Shown here piece by piece: positions 7,165-15,870 of a stretch of DNA of 28,228 bases. The notes below the pieces were generated by a model. The model made no database searches, was not told the DNA's origin, and saw nothing but the letters and a program-made list of their open reading frames with translations. Where the stretch lies: positions 1 to 28,228 of the forward strand of contig NZ_CP073160.1 of NCBI RefSeq assembly GCF_023035815.1, in the 5' to 3' direction. The DNA comes from Borrelia parkeri. GTDB lineage: Bacteria; Spirochaetota; Spirochaetia; Borreliales; Borreliaceae. The position numbers were made by a program, and so were the translations under genes. Position 1 is the stretch's first letter, and the number at the start of each line of letters is the position of its first letter.

Positions 7165-8046
7165 TTATGAAGAGATATCAATTAGCAACCTATCAGCATT
7201 AAAATTTAGATCGAGAATTTCATTTGCTTCAATTTTAATATTCTCATTTTGCTTGAATTCGCTTGTATTAATATCAGTAATTTTTACGTCCAGGTTATCT
7301 TTTATGGCAACAGAAACATCAATGCAATGAACACCTTTAATTTCATTAACAGGAGCGAAGAAATCTTGATATTCAAAACTTATTCCCATATCTGTGTAGT
7401 TATTATTTTTAATTCGAGTATAAATTTCTCTAATTTTAAAGTCAATGTTCAAGTATATATGATTCTCAAGATTGACTTTGTATTTACTCTTAAGATATGC
7501 GTATTTGCGTTTTCCAATTGATACTTTGTAATCAATTTTTTGATTTTGGCTATTAATTCCATCTATGAGAATATCGCCTTCAAAAACAGTACCAACAGGA
7601 CATGTAAGATAAAGTGTCTCCCAAATTAATGCTTTAAGATTGGAGTCTGTAATTTGACTCTTCTCTTTATTCATCATCGAGTCATCTAATATTAGGTAAA
7701 TACTAGCCTTACCAGCTGTGCTTTTAATATTGACATTTCTAATTCCATTAAGATTTAGTAATGCACTTTTTATAGCATCATAGGTAGTACTTTTAATGCT
7801 TATATGTTTTTGTATCTCCTTCCAATAAGGAGAATCTGGTTTAAGAAGAGAAAATAATTTGTTAACCTCACCTATTAGTTCATATTCTTTTATTGCAAGT
7901 GAGTTTGCAATTATATTGTAAATGGATGTAGGGTCATTATTAATTATAATTCCATACGTGTCTCTTAAATATTCACGTTTGGTATTAATTATTTGTTGGA
8001 TATCCTGTTTTAAAGTTCCAAAGTCAGGATCAAAGAGAATACTCAT
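7165..8046 (-). CDS. DUF276 protein, baseplate J-like
   Basis: 293 aa. The N-terminus (SILFDPDFGTLKQDIQQIIN, then DPTSIYNIIANSLAIKEYEL) resembles baseplate-J proteins, where a DxxS/P...I..a.A........ helix pair is typical; the family is Borrelia DUF276. Baseplate J forms the wedge ring of contractile tails. The ATG overlaps the stop of the gp25-like gene (ATGA), so the two are probably translated together, and DUF735 follows after 14 nt. Confidence 0.8.
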   Translation of the reverse strand: MSILFDPDFGTLKQDIQQIINTKREYLRDTYGIIINNDPTSIYNIIANSLAIKEYELIGEVNKLFSLLKPDSPYWKEIQKHISIKSTTYDAIKSALLNLNGIRNVNIKSTAGKASIYLILDDSMMNKEKSQITDSNLKALIWETLYLTCPVGTVFEGDILIDGINSQNQKIDYKVSIGKRKYAYLKSKYKVNLENHIYLNIDFKIREIYTRIKNNNYTDMGISFEYQDFFAPVNEIKGVHCIDVSVAIKDNLDVKITDINTSEFKQNENIKIEANEILDLNFNADRLLIDISS

Positions 8047-8375
8047 ATTTTAATCTCCATATTCAAAGTGTCGTTTGCAAATTCAAATGTAATGTTTAAT
8101 TTTTTATTTATAATAGTTGTTTCAATGTTTATAGCATCAATCCTTAGGTCTTGTATGATATTTGAAAGGTAAGTTTTAATTTGTGTTAAAGAGCTTGTCT
8201 TAGCAAATCTTGCTGCAAGATCATAGTCAAATCCCCAATGAGGAGCATTTTTAATACTACCCTTTGGAGTTTTAAGGAAAATAAATAAACGTTGCTTTTG
8301 TTCATTTATTCCATTAGTTAATGCTAAGTCTTGTTTAAAGACAGAATTAAATTGATTGTCAATCTGTAAATCCAA
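8043..8375 (-). CDS. gp25/GpW-like baseplate protein
   Basis: 110 aa. The motif TPKGSIKNAPHWGFDYDLAA (about residues 35-54) followed by helices and a beta-rich end fits the small gp25/GpW baseplate wedge proteins, which initiate the sheath. It lies just before the baseplate-J gene, as in Mu- and P2-like phages. The start is TTG at 8375 with GAGGG 7 nt upstream and an in-frame stop immediately before it; no Met codon occurs near the N-terminus, so TTG is the likely start. Confidence 0.72.
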   Translation of the reverse strand: MDLQIDNQFNSVFKQDLALTNGINEQKQRLFIFLKTPKGSIKNAPHWGFDYDLAARFAKTSSLTQIKTYLSNIIQDLRIDAINIETTIINKKLNITFEFANDTLNMEIKI

Positions 8376-8422
8376 TTTTTAACCCTCAAGGTAGCAAGTA
8401 TATTGCTTAATTTAACAAAAAC

Positions 8423-8965
8423 CTATTTAAGTAACATATTTATTTTACTTGTAATCTTTGTAAGATTACTATAAAAACTAGGTTCAACTACTGATTGTCC
8501 AGTAACCCTTAAATTGTATAGACAAGATACAATCTCTTCCAGCACTGCTCTTAGACTTGTATTATTAGCTTTAATGTCTATGGGATTTTGTATGTCAATT
8601 GTAAAGTCATTAACTTTGATAGTAGCATTTTGCATATTAATAGGCCTTAGAATATAGAAATAGTTTTTATCAAAATAATTATCATCATCCTCATTAAAAA
8701 GGTTAATACTACTTTGAAGAAGGATAACACTCTCACCTTCTTTAAGAGTAAAGTGCATATTTGATATATTGCGTGTTTTAATCTCTAAATCTGTCTCTCC
8801 AGAGAGTAAAACGACACCTTCTTGTGTAGAGGAGTTAAAAGATTTAATTATTCCTAGCTTAGAGATAAAAATATTTCTGTAAGTCCATAGTTTTATCTCT
8901 TCTTGTGTTAGTGCTGAACCTTTCATTTGGCTGTTCATTCTGTATATTTCATAATTCAAGTTCAT
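8423..8965 (-). CDS. DUF777 protein, baseplate spike candidate
   Basis: 180 aa, Borrelia prophage family DUF777. The segment GIIKSFNSSTQEGVVLLSGE then TDLEIKTRNISN is beta-rich and resembles the OB-fold at the start of gpV/gp45 tail-spike proteins; NATIKVNDFTIDIQNPIDIK could form the beta-helix. It lies between DUF693 (hub candidate) and the gp25-like gene, the usual place for the spike. The family call is good; the spike role is synteny plus pattern. Confidence 0.72.
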   Translation of the reverse strand: MNLNYEIYRMNSQMKGSALTQEEIKLWTYRNIFISKLGIIKSFNSSTQEGVVLLSGETDLEIKTRNISNMHFTLKEGESVILLQSSINLFNEDDDNYFDKNYFYILRPINMQNATIKVNDFTIDIQNPIDIKANNTSLRAVLEEIVSCLYNLRVTGQSVVEPSFYSNLTKITSKINMLLK

Positions 8966-8968
8966 AAG

Positions 8969-9943
8969 TTATCGAGCTTCTCCTTTGATATTTAAATAAT
9001 TAGAGTCATCATAAAGCTTCAAGGTAAGTGAGCACTCACCAGTATTGCTTAAAGCAGCACTAGTCTCTATAATGCTACTCTTAACTTCACTCCCCAGCGA
9101 ATCTAGAAATTTGACCCTATCACCAACTTTTAGTTTGTGTGTATACATAATCTTGGCATTCCAATATATAAGTCTTATATTGCGGGTACTTCCAATAGCA
9201 ATCTCTTGTTGCGGGATAAAGTGAAGACCAAAATCTTCAAGAAAGATATAATTTGTATCTTTAGCTTCAGGTGTGGCGTTAGTAAAGATATAATTACACT
9301 CAACATGAGTGTGCCTGAGAGCTGATTCTTTAATAAGTTGTCTGTGATCTTTAGGTGCAATATCTGTCCTAACACTTTGAACATACTTTTTAGTTATCTT
9401 TTCAATAAACTCAAGAGGAGTATTTGCACAAAAACTTTCAGTTATAATTTTTGTTCTATCAGCATAACTCATATTGATTATATGTCTATTAGGAAATGCT
9501 ATAGAGATGGCATTCTCTACACTCATGCCTTGAAATTGATTTATGTCAAGTTTGCTATTGAAGTAATTACTTTTTGTTGCCAAATGAACTTCAAGATCAA
9601 CACTAAAATCACCACTATCATAATCAGTACTCATAGGAACACCTAAATACCCTGACATAATAAAATCATAATCTCTAGAGTCTGCGAATTTTTTATAAAA
9701 TATCTTTACAATATCTCCTTCATTTACATTACGAGTAAAATCAAGAGATAAGTTCCAAAGACTTAGCTTGCTTCTCTTTGCACACACATAATTATTGCTT
9801 GAGTAAATATCAGATATTGATATGTCAATGTGTATACCGTCTTCAGTTTTAATTATGATTTTAGGTTTTTCTTCTGATGTGCTAGTTTGACTTATGTTAT
9901 AAAATTCGATTTTAAAGTCGTATTTGATAAGCCTTTCTTCCAT
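8969..9943 (-). CDS. DUF693 protein, tail hub candidate
   Basis: 324 aa from ATG 9943, which has AAGGATAAGG just upstream. A longer reading from ATG 9964 overlaps the DUF792 gene and is less likely. Borrelia family DUF693. Features such as LSLDFTRNVNEGDIVKIFYK, DFIMSGYLGVPM and KVGDRVKFLDSLGSEVKSSI are the beta-barrel pieces expected of a gp27/gpD-like hub to which the spike is attached. Position between DUF792 and the spike candidate supports this. The function is inferred. Confidence 0.75.
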   Translation of the reverse strand: MEERLIKYDFKIEFYNISQTSTSEEKPKIIIKTEDGIHIDISISDIYSSNNYVCAKRSKLSLWNLSLDFTRNVNEGDIVKIFYKKFADSRDYDFIMSGYLGVPMSTDYDSGDFSVDLEVHLATKSNYFNSKLDINQFQGMSVENAISIAFPNRHIINMSYADRTKIITESFCANTPLEFIEKITKKYVQSVRTDIAPKDHRQLIKESALRHTHVECNYIFTNATPEAKDTNYIFLEDFGLHFIPQQEIAIGSTRNIRLIYWNAKIMYTHKLKVGDRVKFLDSLGSEVKSSIIETSAALSNTGECSLTLKLYDDSNYLNIKGEAR

Positions 9944-9947
9944 TTCC

Positions 9948-10583
9948 TTATCCTTTATATACATTAAATGTTTTAAGAACTTCTAATGTGAGACTAATTT
10001 CAACCTCATCAAGGTATACTGTGTCTTTAAGGGTAAGAGATGTAATTGCAACTATGCTTCTAAACCCTAGAGTTGGGCTGTAGAGGCTAAATGGTACACT
10101 CTCTTCAACTCTGTTAACCAGTTGTTGTTTTGCTAAATTACTAGTATGAGGAAAAATTAACTTTCCAAAAGCCGTATTAGTTGAAAAATTAAGCAGTTCC
10201 TTATAAGCACTAGTTAATACAGCATTATTTAGTGTGATAACTTCGCCAGTAAAAGTTGGATTGTAGCTTACATATTCAGCTTTACGTGTGTAATAGTCAA
10301 TTACAGGATGTTTTGAACATGTTGTGGTGTAAGTTGTGCTAATTAGTTCACTTTTAGGTAAAATGAAGAACCCTTGAGGGACATATCCAAGTCCTTTAAA
10401 GTCCATCCTTGGACATAAACTTAAGAAATTATATGCCATAAACACGGTAGAGATTTCATTGAATGTTTCTTTAAGGATATTTGTTATTTGTGATGGTGTA
10501 AGATTTAAAGGGTCTAGGGTTGCCTTTAGGGGTGCTGTGTCTTTGTATTTATAAGTAAAATCAGTTGTAAATTGTGATATCAT
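9948..10583 (-). CDS. DUF792 phage tail protein
   Basis: 211 aa, Borrelia prophage family DUF792. It follows the tape-measure gene after 4 nt and precedes the hub candidate. Between tape measure and hub, myoviruses usually encode a tail-tip or LysM-type protein; I see no LysM motif here. The sequence is beta-rich with no signal peptide (PRMDFKGLGYVPQGFFILPK is a distinctive stretch). Role in tail tip or baseplate assembly is inferred from order alone. Confidence 0.7.
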   Translation of the reverse strand: MISQFTTDFTYKYKDTAPLKATLDPLNLTPSQITNILKETFNEISTVFMAYNFLSLCPRMDFKGLGYVPQGFFILPKSELISTTYTTTCSKHPVIDYYTRKAEYVSYNPTFTGEVITLNNAVLTSAYKELLNFSTNTAFGKLIFPHTSNLAKQQLVNRVEESVPFSLYSPTLGFRSIVAITSLTLKDTVYLDEVEISLTLEVLKTFNVYKG

Positions 10584-10587
10584 ATAT

Positions 10588-11925
10588 TTACCTTGGTGTT
10601 TTTATACTTGCGTCTGTTTCTAATTTTGCTTCAGTATCAGTACTTAAGAGTGGTGAATGACTTTTATCTGTTGCAGGTTCGCTGCCAAATACCAATCTGT
10701 ATATTTTACTAGGCAGTATTAATTTTAAAGTTCTCTTGCCAAGTTTTATAAGCCATTCGTTAATGTCACCGAAAAAACTTTTAAACCCGTCTATTAAGGG
10801 GTTAATAACATGTGTTTGAAAATTAAACGTTAAAGCCCAATCGAGTATTTTGTTTAAAGAAGTAACTAACGGTTCTAATACCTTGGCAGTAAGTTTTGAA
10901 CCTGTGTCATTAAGCTTTTCTAAGCTACTTTTAGCCTCTTCTGTCGAGCTTGAGTAAGTAGGAAATTTAAGTGAGTTCCAATCGTTAATTACTTCCTTTA
11001 GTTTATGACTTCTGTAATCAAGGGCCTGGCCTGGTGCTAGTATGTCATATTCCATTGCGGCTCGTTCATTATATTTACCAGTAAACTCTTTAAATGAGCT
11101 CATAATGTCATAGAGAGGACCGCTTTTACCTTGCAAGAATTCTACTACTGCTGCAATAGCCGAGTTAGTATCATCAACAACCCCAGTAGATTTAAGCTTT
11201 GCAGCAAATTCTACTGCCTTTTTAAGATTATTGTCATTGTTTTGACCTAAAAATTCGAGTTCTTTTCTAATTATCCCAGCCAAGTTTAGGAAATCTTCTC
11301 TCTCTAAATCCCTTTCAAAACCGGAAAATCCTTTAAGCATGTGACTTAATGATTTCTTCTCACCTGTTGTAAATACTTTTGAAGTAATTGCATGTGTTTT
11401 ACTTAATTTTGCATTTTCTTCTAAAGATTTCTTAGCATAACTAAATATTCCCGAAGCACCACTACTAACAGCATTTCCAAGAGCAGTCCCAGCAGCGATT
11501 TTTAAAATACTAGCGCCTTTAAGAATACTACTTTGAACGGTTTTGTTAAGTGTTGTTGCTTTGTGCCCCCCACGTTTCAAATCTTCATATTCTAGTCGTC
11601 TTCGCTCTTTAGTTGACATTAAGGAATGCTTGAATGCTTTTCGCCTAGCGTCTTCAAATGTGTATCCAAGCTTAATGAGTTTTTTAGTCTTAGTAAGTCT
11701 AAACTTTTCTACACTTTCCCTTAAACGTTCATATTTTTTTTGTTTGGCTAGTTCACGTTTCTTCTCATATAAATTGTGTTTTAATATATCCCTAGTACTC
11801 TTTAGATGTGATCGCTTAGGTTTAATTAAACGTTCTAGTTTGGCTATATCTTGTTCTAAAGATTTGCGAGTTAATGCGTGATCAAGTACACCTTTAAATT
11901 TAATTGTAAATTTTGTATCATTCAT
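10588..11925 (-). CDS. DUF759 protein, tail tape measure
   Basis: 445 aa, Borrelia family DUF759. Residues about 20-115 are strongly basic and helical (coiled coil). About 130-165 is a small-residue hydrophobic segment (GASILKIAAGTALGNAVSSG), and the C-terminal part is helical with amphipathic stretches. This layout is typical of short tape-measure proteins, which set tail length and pass DNA. It lies after two small genes (78 and 140 aa) in the position of tail-assembly chaperones. The ATG overlaps the DUF1322 stop. At about 0.15 nm per residue it would predict a tail near 65 nm. Confidence 0.8.
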   Translation of the reverse strand: MNDTKFTIKFKGVLDHALTRKSLEQDIAKLERLIKPKRSHLKSTRDILKHNLYEKKRELAKQKKYERLRESVEKFRLTKTKKLIKLGYTFEDARRKAFKHSLMSTKERRRLEYEDLKRGGHKATTLNKTVQSSILKGASILKIAAGTALGNAVSSGASGIFSYAKKSLEENAKLSKTHAITSKVFTTGEKKSLSHMLKGFSGFERDLEREDFLNLAGIIRKELEFLGQNNDNNLKKAVEFAAKLKSTGVVDDTNSAIAAVVEFLQGKSGPLYDIMSSFKEFTGKYNERAAMEYDILAPGQALDYRSHKLKEVINDWNSLKFPTYSSSTEEAKSSLEKLNDTGSKLTAKVLEPLVTSLNKILDWALTFNFQTHVINPLIDGFKSFFGDINEWLIKLGKRTLKLILPSKIYRLVFGSEPATDKSHSPLLSTDTEAKLETDASIKTPR

Positions 11926-12158
11926 AATACACCTTTACTAAGGAACATTTCAAATATTTGCTTTTCAAGTTTAAGTTCAGATATTTTGTTAACTTCCATT
12001 AAATCTTTATAATTTAGTGTTTTTACGTCATTTAAAGTGCAAACACCCATGATAATTGGAAAGAAATATTTGTTTTGTTTTATCTCTTCAAGTAGCTTAA
12101 AATATTCAAGCTTAGTTTCATGTAATACTTGTATATATTCATTACTACTGCTTTTCAT
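11922..12158 (-). CDS. DUF1322 protein, tail assembly chaperone candidate
   Basis: 78 aa, small, helical and charged; I recognise Borrelia DUF1322. Directly upstream of the tape measure, tailed phages encode two chaperone products, often joined by a frameshift (G and G-T). Here the two genes are separate: 16 nt lie between them, and the junction has no in-register slippery heptamer. Each appears to have its own start. The stop overlaps the tape-measure ATG. Confidence 0.72.
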   Translation of the reverse strand: MKSSSNEYIQVLHETKLEYFKLLEEIKQNKYFFPIIMGVCTLNDVKTLNYKDLMEVNKISELKLEKQIFEMFLSKGVL

Positions 12159-12174
12159 AAGTTTTAAATACCTT

Positions 12175-12597
12175 CTATATTTTGATATTTTGTATTATCT
12201 CTTCATAATTCCAACTATCATCAATGTAATCAAATTGTATAAAGCCACTAGTATTATTTAGATAATGACTTAAGTAAACTAAATTTGGTCTCTTAAAGTC
12301 AGGATCTGATTTGAATGTATCAAACTGAATTGAGTAAAGTATGGCTTGAAGATATTCTTTATAGTAAGTAATGTACTCTCTATTTTCATTTAAAATAAAG
12401 TAAAATTCATCTAAAAAGCCAGGTTTAATCATTAAATTGGTAATTTCGCTTAAATATTTAATTTCATTTAGTTTATGTATGCCTTCACTTTGTGAAAATC
12501 CTAATATAGAGTCCCACTTGTAGACAGGAAGTACTCTTACTTCAAATGTATGTGTTTTGTCTTTAGTTAAAATATTCATTTTGTAACGTGTAATCAC
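12175..12597 (-). CDS. DUF1473 protein, tail assembly chaperone candidate
   Basis: 140 aa, Borrelia family DUF1473. The start is GTG at 12597 with GGAGG 4 nt upstream; the ATG at 12579 is too far from that site. The sequence is mixed alpha/beta with many aromatic residues (LPVYKWDSILGFSQSEG, FYFILNENREYITYYKEYLQ). Its place between the tube candidate and the tape measure suggests the first tail chaperone (gpG-like). Confidence 0.72.
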   Translation of the reverse strand: MITRYKMNILTKDKTHTFEVRVLPVYKWDSILGFSQSEGIHKLNEIKYLSEITNLMIKPGFLDEFYFILNENREYITYYKEYLQAILYSIQFDTFKSDPDFKRPNLVYLSHYLNNTSGFIQFDYIDDSWNYEEIIQNIKI

Positions 12598-12619
12598 AAA
12601 TCCTCCTTAATTATTAAAT

Positions 12620-13039
12620 TTAATTATCAACTGTGCATCCAACTGCTCTTATCTCAAAAGTAACCTTTTCAGCCTCAGCAGAGTAGCTTCTTGAAGGTTC
12701 TTCTGCAAAAAATGCAGAGTTAGATATGATTTTGATGTCTTCCAAGTCATTGAATACTAAATCTAACATTCTTTCATTTTTACTTTTGGACATGTTATAG
12801 AATTGGTCTTTTGAAAGCTTTGTTAGCAGTTTGTAATCATAAGTTCCAATTGAAACCTCAATATTGAATATAAAAACAATGGTTCTAGGGTCTCTAAAGC
12901 TAACTATGGGAAACCCTCTATCTTCACTGCTAGCTACCGCTCTTGTTGTAGGTTCACTTGTAAGTTCTAACTTACCGCTTTGAATCTCATGCCCGCCAAT
13001 TGAAAAAACTATGTTTCTTAAATCATAACATTGTGTCAT
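12620..13039 (-). CDS. DUF1463 protein, tail tube candidate
   Basis: 139 aa, Borrelia family DUF1463. It is beta-rich, with a start resembling tube proteins of contractile tails (DLRNIVFSIGGHEIQSGKLE, then SEDRGFPIVSFRDPRTIVFI). It follows the sheath candidate and comes before the chaperones, which is the usual place of the tube gene. A strong AAAGGAG precedes the ATG. In virions such a protein would be one of the most abundant. Confidence 0.75.
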   Translation of the reverse strand: MTQCYDLRNIVFSIGGHEIQSGKLELTSEPTTRAVASSEDRGFPIVSFRDPRTIVFIFNIEVSIGTYDYKLLTKLSKDQFYNMSKSKNERMLDLVFNDLEDIKIISNSAFFAEEPSRSYSAEAEKVTFEIRAVGCTVDN

Positions 13040-13042
13040 TGT

Positions 13043-14170
13043 TTAAGTCTCCTTTAAGCTATTTAGATAATTTTGTATATCTTGTGCTGTAATGTTTAAA
13101 AGAACGGCGTTCATAGAGTGGTTATAAGTAATCTCTACGGATAATAAAAGCTTTAGCTGAGGTGTTGATGATACTTGAATCTTAAGCTTAGAGTACGCAA
13201 CAATTAGACCTCCATCAATGAAACGTTTAAGCATACATTCAATAGCTGCACTGTAAGCATTATCTCGCTCTCCTGAGAGTTGCAGTTTTGATAATTTACT
13301 ATTTTGTCTACCATTAAAATTCCATACTCTAATAAGCTCTGATGTAAATTCATATTTGATATAATGGTAAGTGAAGAGTTCATCAATAGGAGTGCCTGAA
13401 AGAGTTACTCCTTCTTTGAAAGCTTTAACACCATCAAGACCAGTTTCATTAAGAAGTGAGTAGAAGTTAATATTTGCCCCTCTAAGTTTAGAAATTGTAT
13501 CATCATCAGTAATAGGCTCCATGCCGCTAAGTTTGAGTCCATAAGGATTAGCAGCTTGAAATATACTAGCTTCATGTAAGTATTTAGATATAAACCGCAA
13601 ATGAAGGTTCTCATCACCTTTAGAGTGGATAACAATAATTTTTTCTTTAGAGTTACTACCATTTTTAAATAGTTCTTTGATTTCAGATTCTTTAGTTGCA
13701 AATACGAAAAAGTGCTTATCGTCTTTAAAATGTGTATAATCATCCTTGTAAATAGTAAGTCCATCACCACCATCACTGTTACTTGCATAGGTGTTTATAA
13801 GTACAATAAATGTATATCTATTATCTCTAAGCTCTGTCTTAATTGCCTTTGCTTCAGTGCCTTCTTTATATATAAGTAGTTTAACTGATTTAAGTCCAGC
13901 ATCACCTGAAGAAAAGAATGCTTGTATTGCGCTCTTTAAGTACTCCTTTTCCTTACCAAATTCATCCTCTCCATTACTACCTTCTTTCTCAAGTGCATCA
14001 ATCTGTCTCTCAAAGTTATTTATATTTAAGTTTAATATTTTTACCTTGGGTGTTGTGGTGTTAACTTTAATTTTGGCACATTTGTAAACAAGTAAAGGCG
14101 CGTAGTAATTTACATAATTTATATCTAATCTAGAATGTGCCAAATTCACACTAATTGTATCTTGCGGCAT
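13043..14170 (-). CDS. DUF787 protein, tail sheath candidate
   Basis: 375 aa, Borrelia family DUF787. The central domain with KVKILNLNINNFERQIDALE, YTFIVLINTYASNSDGGDGL and KEKIIVIHSKGDENLHLRFI is alpha/beta, and the C-terminal region (YSAAIECMLKRFIDGGLIVA, then VSSTPQLKLLLSVEI) matches the end domain of phage sheaths such as DUF3383, where a late helix precedes a beta-hairpin that joins neighbours. The strong GGGAGGAG ribosome binding site fits a highly expressed structural gene. The function is inferred from synteny and pattern. Confidence 0.75.
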   Translation of the reverse strand: MPQDTISVNLAHSRLDINYVNYYAPLLVYKCAKIKVNTTTPKVKILNLNINNFERQIDALEKEGSNGEDEFGKEKEYLKSAIQAFFSSGDAGLKSVKLLIYKEGTEAKAIKTELRDNRYTFIVLINTYASNSDGGDGLTIYKDDYTHFKDDKHFFVFATKESEIKELFKNGSNSKEKIIVIHSKGDENLHLRFISKYLHEASIFQAANPYGLKLSGMEPITDDDTISKLRGANINFYSLLNETGLDGVKAFKEGVTLSGTPIDELFTYHYIKYEFTSELIRVWNFNGRQNSKLSKLQLSGERDNAYSAAIECMLKRFIDGGLIVAYSKLKIQVSSTPQLKLLLSVEITYNHSMNAVLLNITAQDIQNYLNSLKET

Positions 14171-14719
14171 TCACTTCTCCTCCCTAATTAGTTGTTCTAT
14201 TACTTGTACATTAGCTTTAAAAGCTTGACTGCAACAATATGCAGCGTTGCTATAATTAGAATCAATTTTAACAAGTCCACTGTTTTGCATATTTGTTGTA
14301 GGGTAAATATATAAGTTGACCCTAATTGAGTATTTATCATCTTCTTCTTGTTCTAGTGTTAACTTACAAGTATTCTCGTAAATAAAATCGCTAAGTAGAC
14401 TATAAATTTGAAACATGGTGTAATAAGCATCCTTGTCTTTAGAGTTTATAACCTGACTTAAAATGAATATTTGAAAATGCAAACTAAACTCATTTACATT
14501 TTTGTAAAATGCACCAGCTCTTGAGCCTAACGTTAGATCGTCCATATTTTCAAATTTAATTGCAATAATGTTTTCACATTGAATAGTGTATTTAGACATG
14601 TATGGATGATTGTATGTATTAATTAAATCTAACTTTATCTCTAATTTAGAGATACGTTCTTTAAAAATTTTAAAATAAGAGATTAAGCTTTTGTGTATGT
14701 TCTGTGTACTTAATATCAC
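14171..14719 (-). CDS. DUF764 protein, tail terminator candidate
   Basis: 182 aa, Borrelia family DUF764. The start is GTG at 14719, overlapping the preceding TGA (GTGA), so translation is coupled. The order gp10-like protein, this protein, sheath, tube places it where tail-terminator proteins are encoded; the helix-strand pattern fits, but I see no diagnostic motif. Confidence 0.68.
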   Translation of the reverse strand: MILSTQNIHKSLISYFKIFKERISKLEIKLDLINTYNHPYMSKYTIQCENIIAIKFENMDDLTLGSRAGAFYKNVNEFSLHFQIFILSQVINSKDKDAYYTMFQIYSLLSDFIYENTCKLTLEQEEDDKYSIRVNLYIYPTTNMQNSGLVKIDSNYSNAAYCCSQAFKANVQVIEQLIREEK

Positions 14720-15084
14720 TCATTTATCCTATAGCTAATAGAATTTATCATCTCCCCAGTATCAACCAGAGCAACTTCTGGATGAGGAGAACCTTTATCT
14801 CTCTTAGAAGCAATTGTCTTACTAGAGAGTGATGGTTTTACCTTACCGGATATGACATAATTTGTGTAATAAGTAATAAATGCTTCTGCTATAGCTTGCA
14901 TTCCTTTCTTTGGACTTTGAAGAAAACATGCCTTTATATAAGGTGTATTTATATACTCTCTAAATTTATAATTATCAGCAACAGCATAAAGATGTGACCT
15001 TAAAGGCAATTTGCTACTACCCATCTCATGAAGACTTGCAATTTTAGCATTTCGTTTATCAAACCAACCAATCTCTACTTCCAT
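14716..15084 (-). CDS. HK97 gp10/virion-morphogenesis-like head-tail protein
   Basis: 122 aa. Two segments match the pattern of phage neck and virion-morphogenesis proteins: ASLHEMGSSKLPLRSHLYAV near residue 16 (family form: E.G....PARPFL) and PEVALVDTGEMINSISYRIN at the end (family form: PL.DTG.L..SI.Y.I), joined by long helices. Such proteins connect head and tail. It overlaps the preceding gene by 10 nt and the next by 4 nt. I do not know its DUF number. Confidence 0.72.
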   Translation of the reverse strand: MEVEIGWFDKRNAKIASLHEMGSSKLPLRSHLYAVADNYKFREYINTPYIKACFLQSPKKGMQAIAEAFITYYTNYVISGKVKPSLSSKTIASKRDKGSPHPEVALVDTGEMINSISYRINE

Positions 15085-15452
15085 TCTACTTCCTTCAAAA
15101 TCATAGTAAGATAGCCAACACTAGAGTCGATACTTAGAATTTCATAAAATGTACTTTCATCTGAAATTCTATCTTTAAGTTCAAAATCCAAATTGGACGT
15201 AGTATAAAGTTTGTGAAGTGATTTTATATCATAAAGATTAATTTCAGGAACGCTTGCAAGCGTGTCAGCTTTTATACTAAAGAGTACTCCCTTAAACTCA
15301 CTTGAGTTATTCTTATTGAAAGTTATATCATGCGAGGCTAAATTCTCCAGGTAAGCATAGGTTCCTTTATAAAGTTTTAAAGTCTCTTCATTCTTAAAAT
15401 AAGAGATTACTCTTGATGCTAACTTTGAAAGTCTATCTCTAATGCTACTCAT
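15075..15452 (-). CDS. DUF1506 protein, head-tail connector candidate
   Basis: 125 aa from ATG 15452, which overlaps the preceding stop as TGATG and has AAGG just upstream. A reading from 15476 would extend into the previous gene. I recognise Borrelia DUF1506 (SSIRDRLSKLASRVISYFKN). The N-terminal helix followed by a beta-rich body is what small head-tail adaptors look like, and the next gene is gp10-like. Role inferred. Confidence 0.7.
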   Translation of the reverse strand: MSSIRDRLSKLASRVISYFKNEETLKLYKGTYAYLENLASHDITFNKNNSSEFKGVLFSIKADTLASVPEINLYDIKSLHKLYTTSNLDFELKDRISDESTFYEILSIDSSVGYLTMILKEVEWK

Positions 15453-15847
15453 CACCTTATAAATCCTAAACAACAAGAGGGTATGTTTGTTTGGCTTTTT
15501 AGAGAACTAAGTAAAGATTCAAACTGTCTACAAAAACTTAAAGTAGTATTAGTCTCATTACTAGCAGGGTGATATGAAATTTCAAGTTCATTTAGCTTTT
15601 CATTTTTGATCCTCTCAAGACCAAATTCACGTATCATCCCTGCTTGACTTAGCCTGCAGCCTATATAGTAACAAAGCAATAGTATCAGATGGGAGGAGCT
15701 AATCACACGAGCATTAATTCCTTTAGTTATTATTATCATTTCAAGTAGTTCTGTGTAAGTTTCAAACTGTGTAAATGATAATATTTCTTCATTTAAGTTA
15801 AGTAAACTTAAGACTTTACTATGAAGTGTTTGAAGCTCTCCTGACAT
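15452..15847 (-). CDS. Head-tail connector candidate (DUF4054-like position)
   Basis: 131 aa, mostly helical. The pattern helix, then SSHLILLLCYYIGCRLSQAG, then LERIKNEKLNELEISYHPAS, then a Phe/Leu-rich helix resembles the small connector genes that directly follow the capsid gene in phages with DUF1073 portals. A good GAGAGGAG precedes the ATG. The call rests on order and pattern, not on a recognised family member. Confidence 0.65.
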   Translation of the reverse strand: MSGELQTLHSKVLSLLNLNEEILSFTQFETYTELLEMIIITKGINARVISSSHLILLLCYYIGCRLSQAGMIREFGLERIKNEKLNELEISYHPASNETNTTLSFCRQFESLLSSLKSQTNIPSCCLGFIR

Positions 15848-15870
15848 ATCTACTCCTCTCCTACTAATAA

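Noticed and set aside
12158..12175. Programmed frameshift between the two tail chaperone genes
   Set aside because: The sequence around the DUF1473 stop (CAA AAT ATC AAA ATA TAG) has no in-register slippery heptamer, and the second gene has its own ATG with AAGG upstream.
13204..13788. Open frames of 60 and 127 aa overlapping the DUF787 gene in another frame on the same strand
   Set aside because: They are shifted readings of the sheath candidate with Leu/Ile-rich composition and no ribosome binding site; DUF787 is intact.
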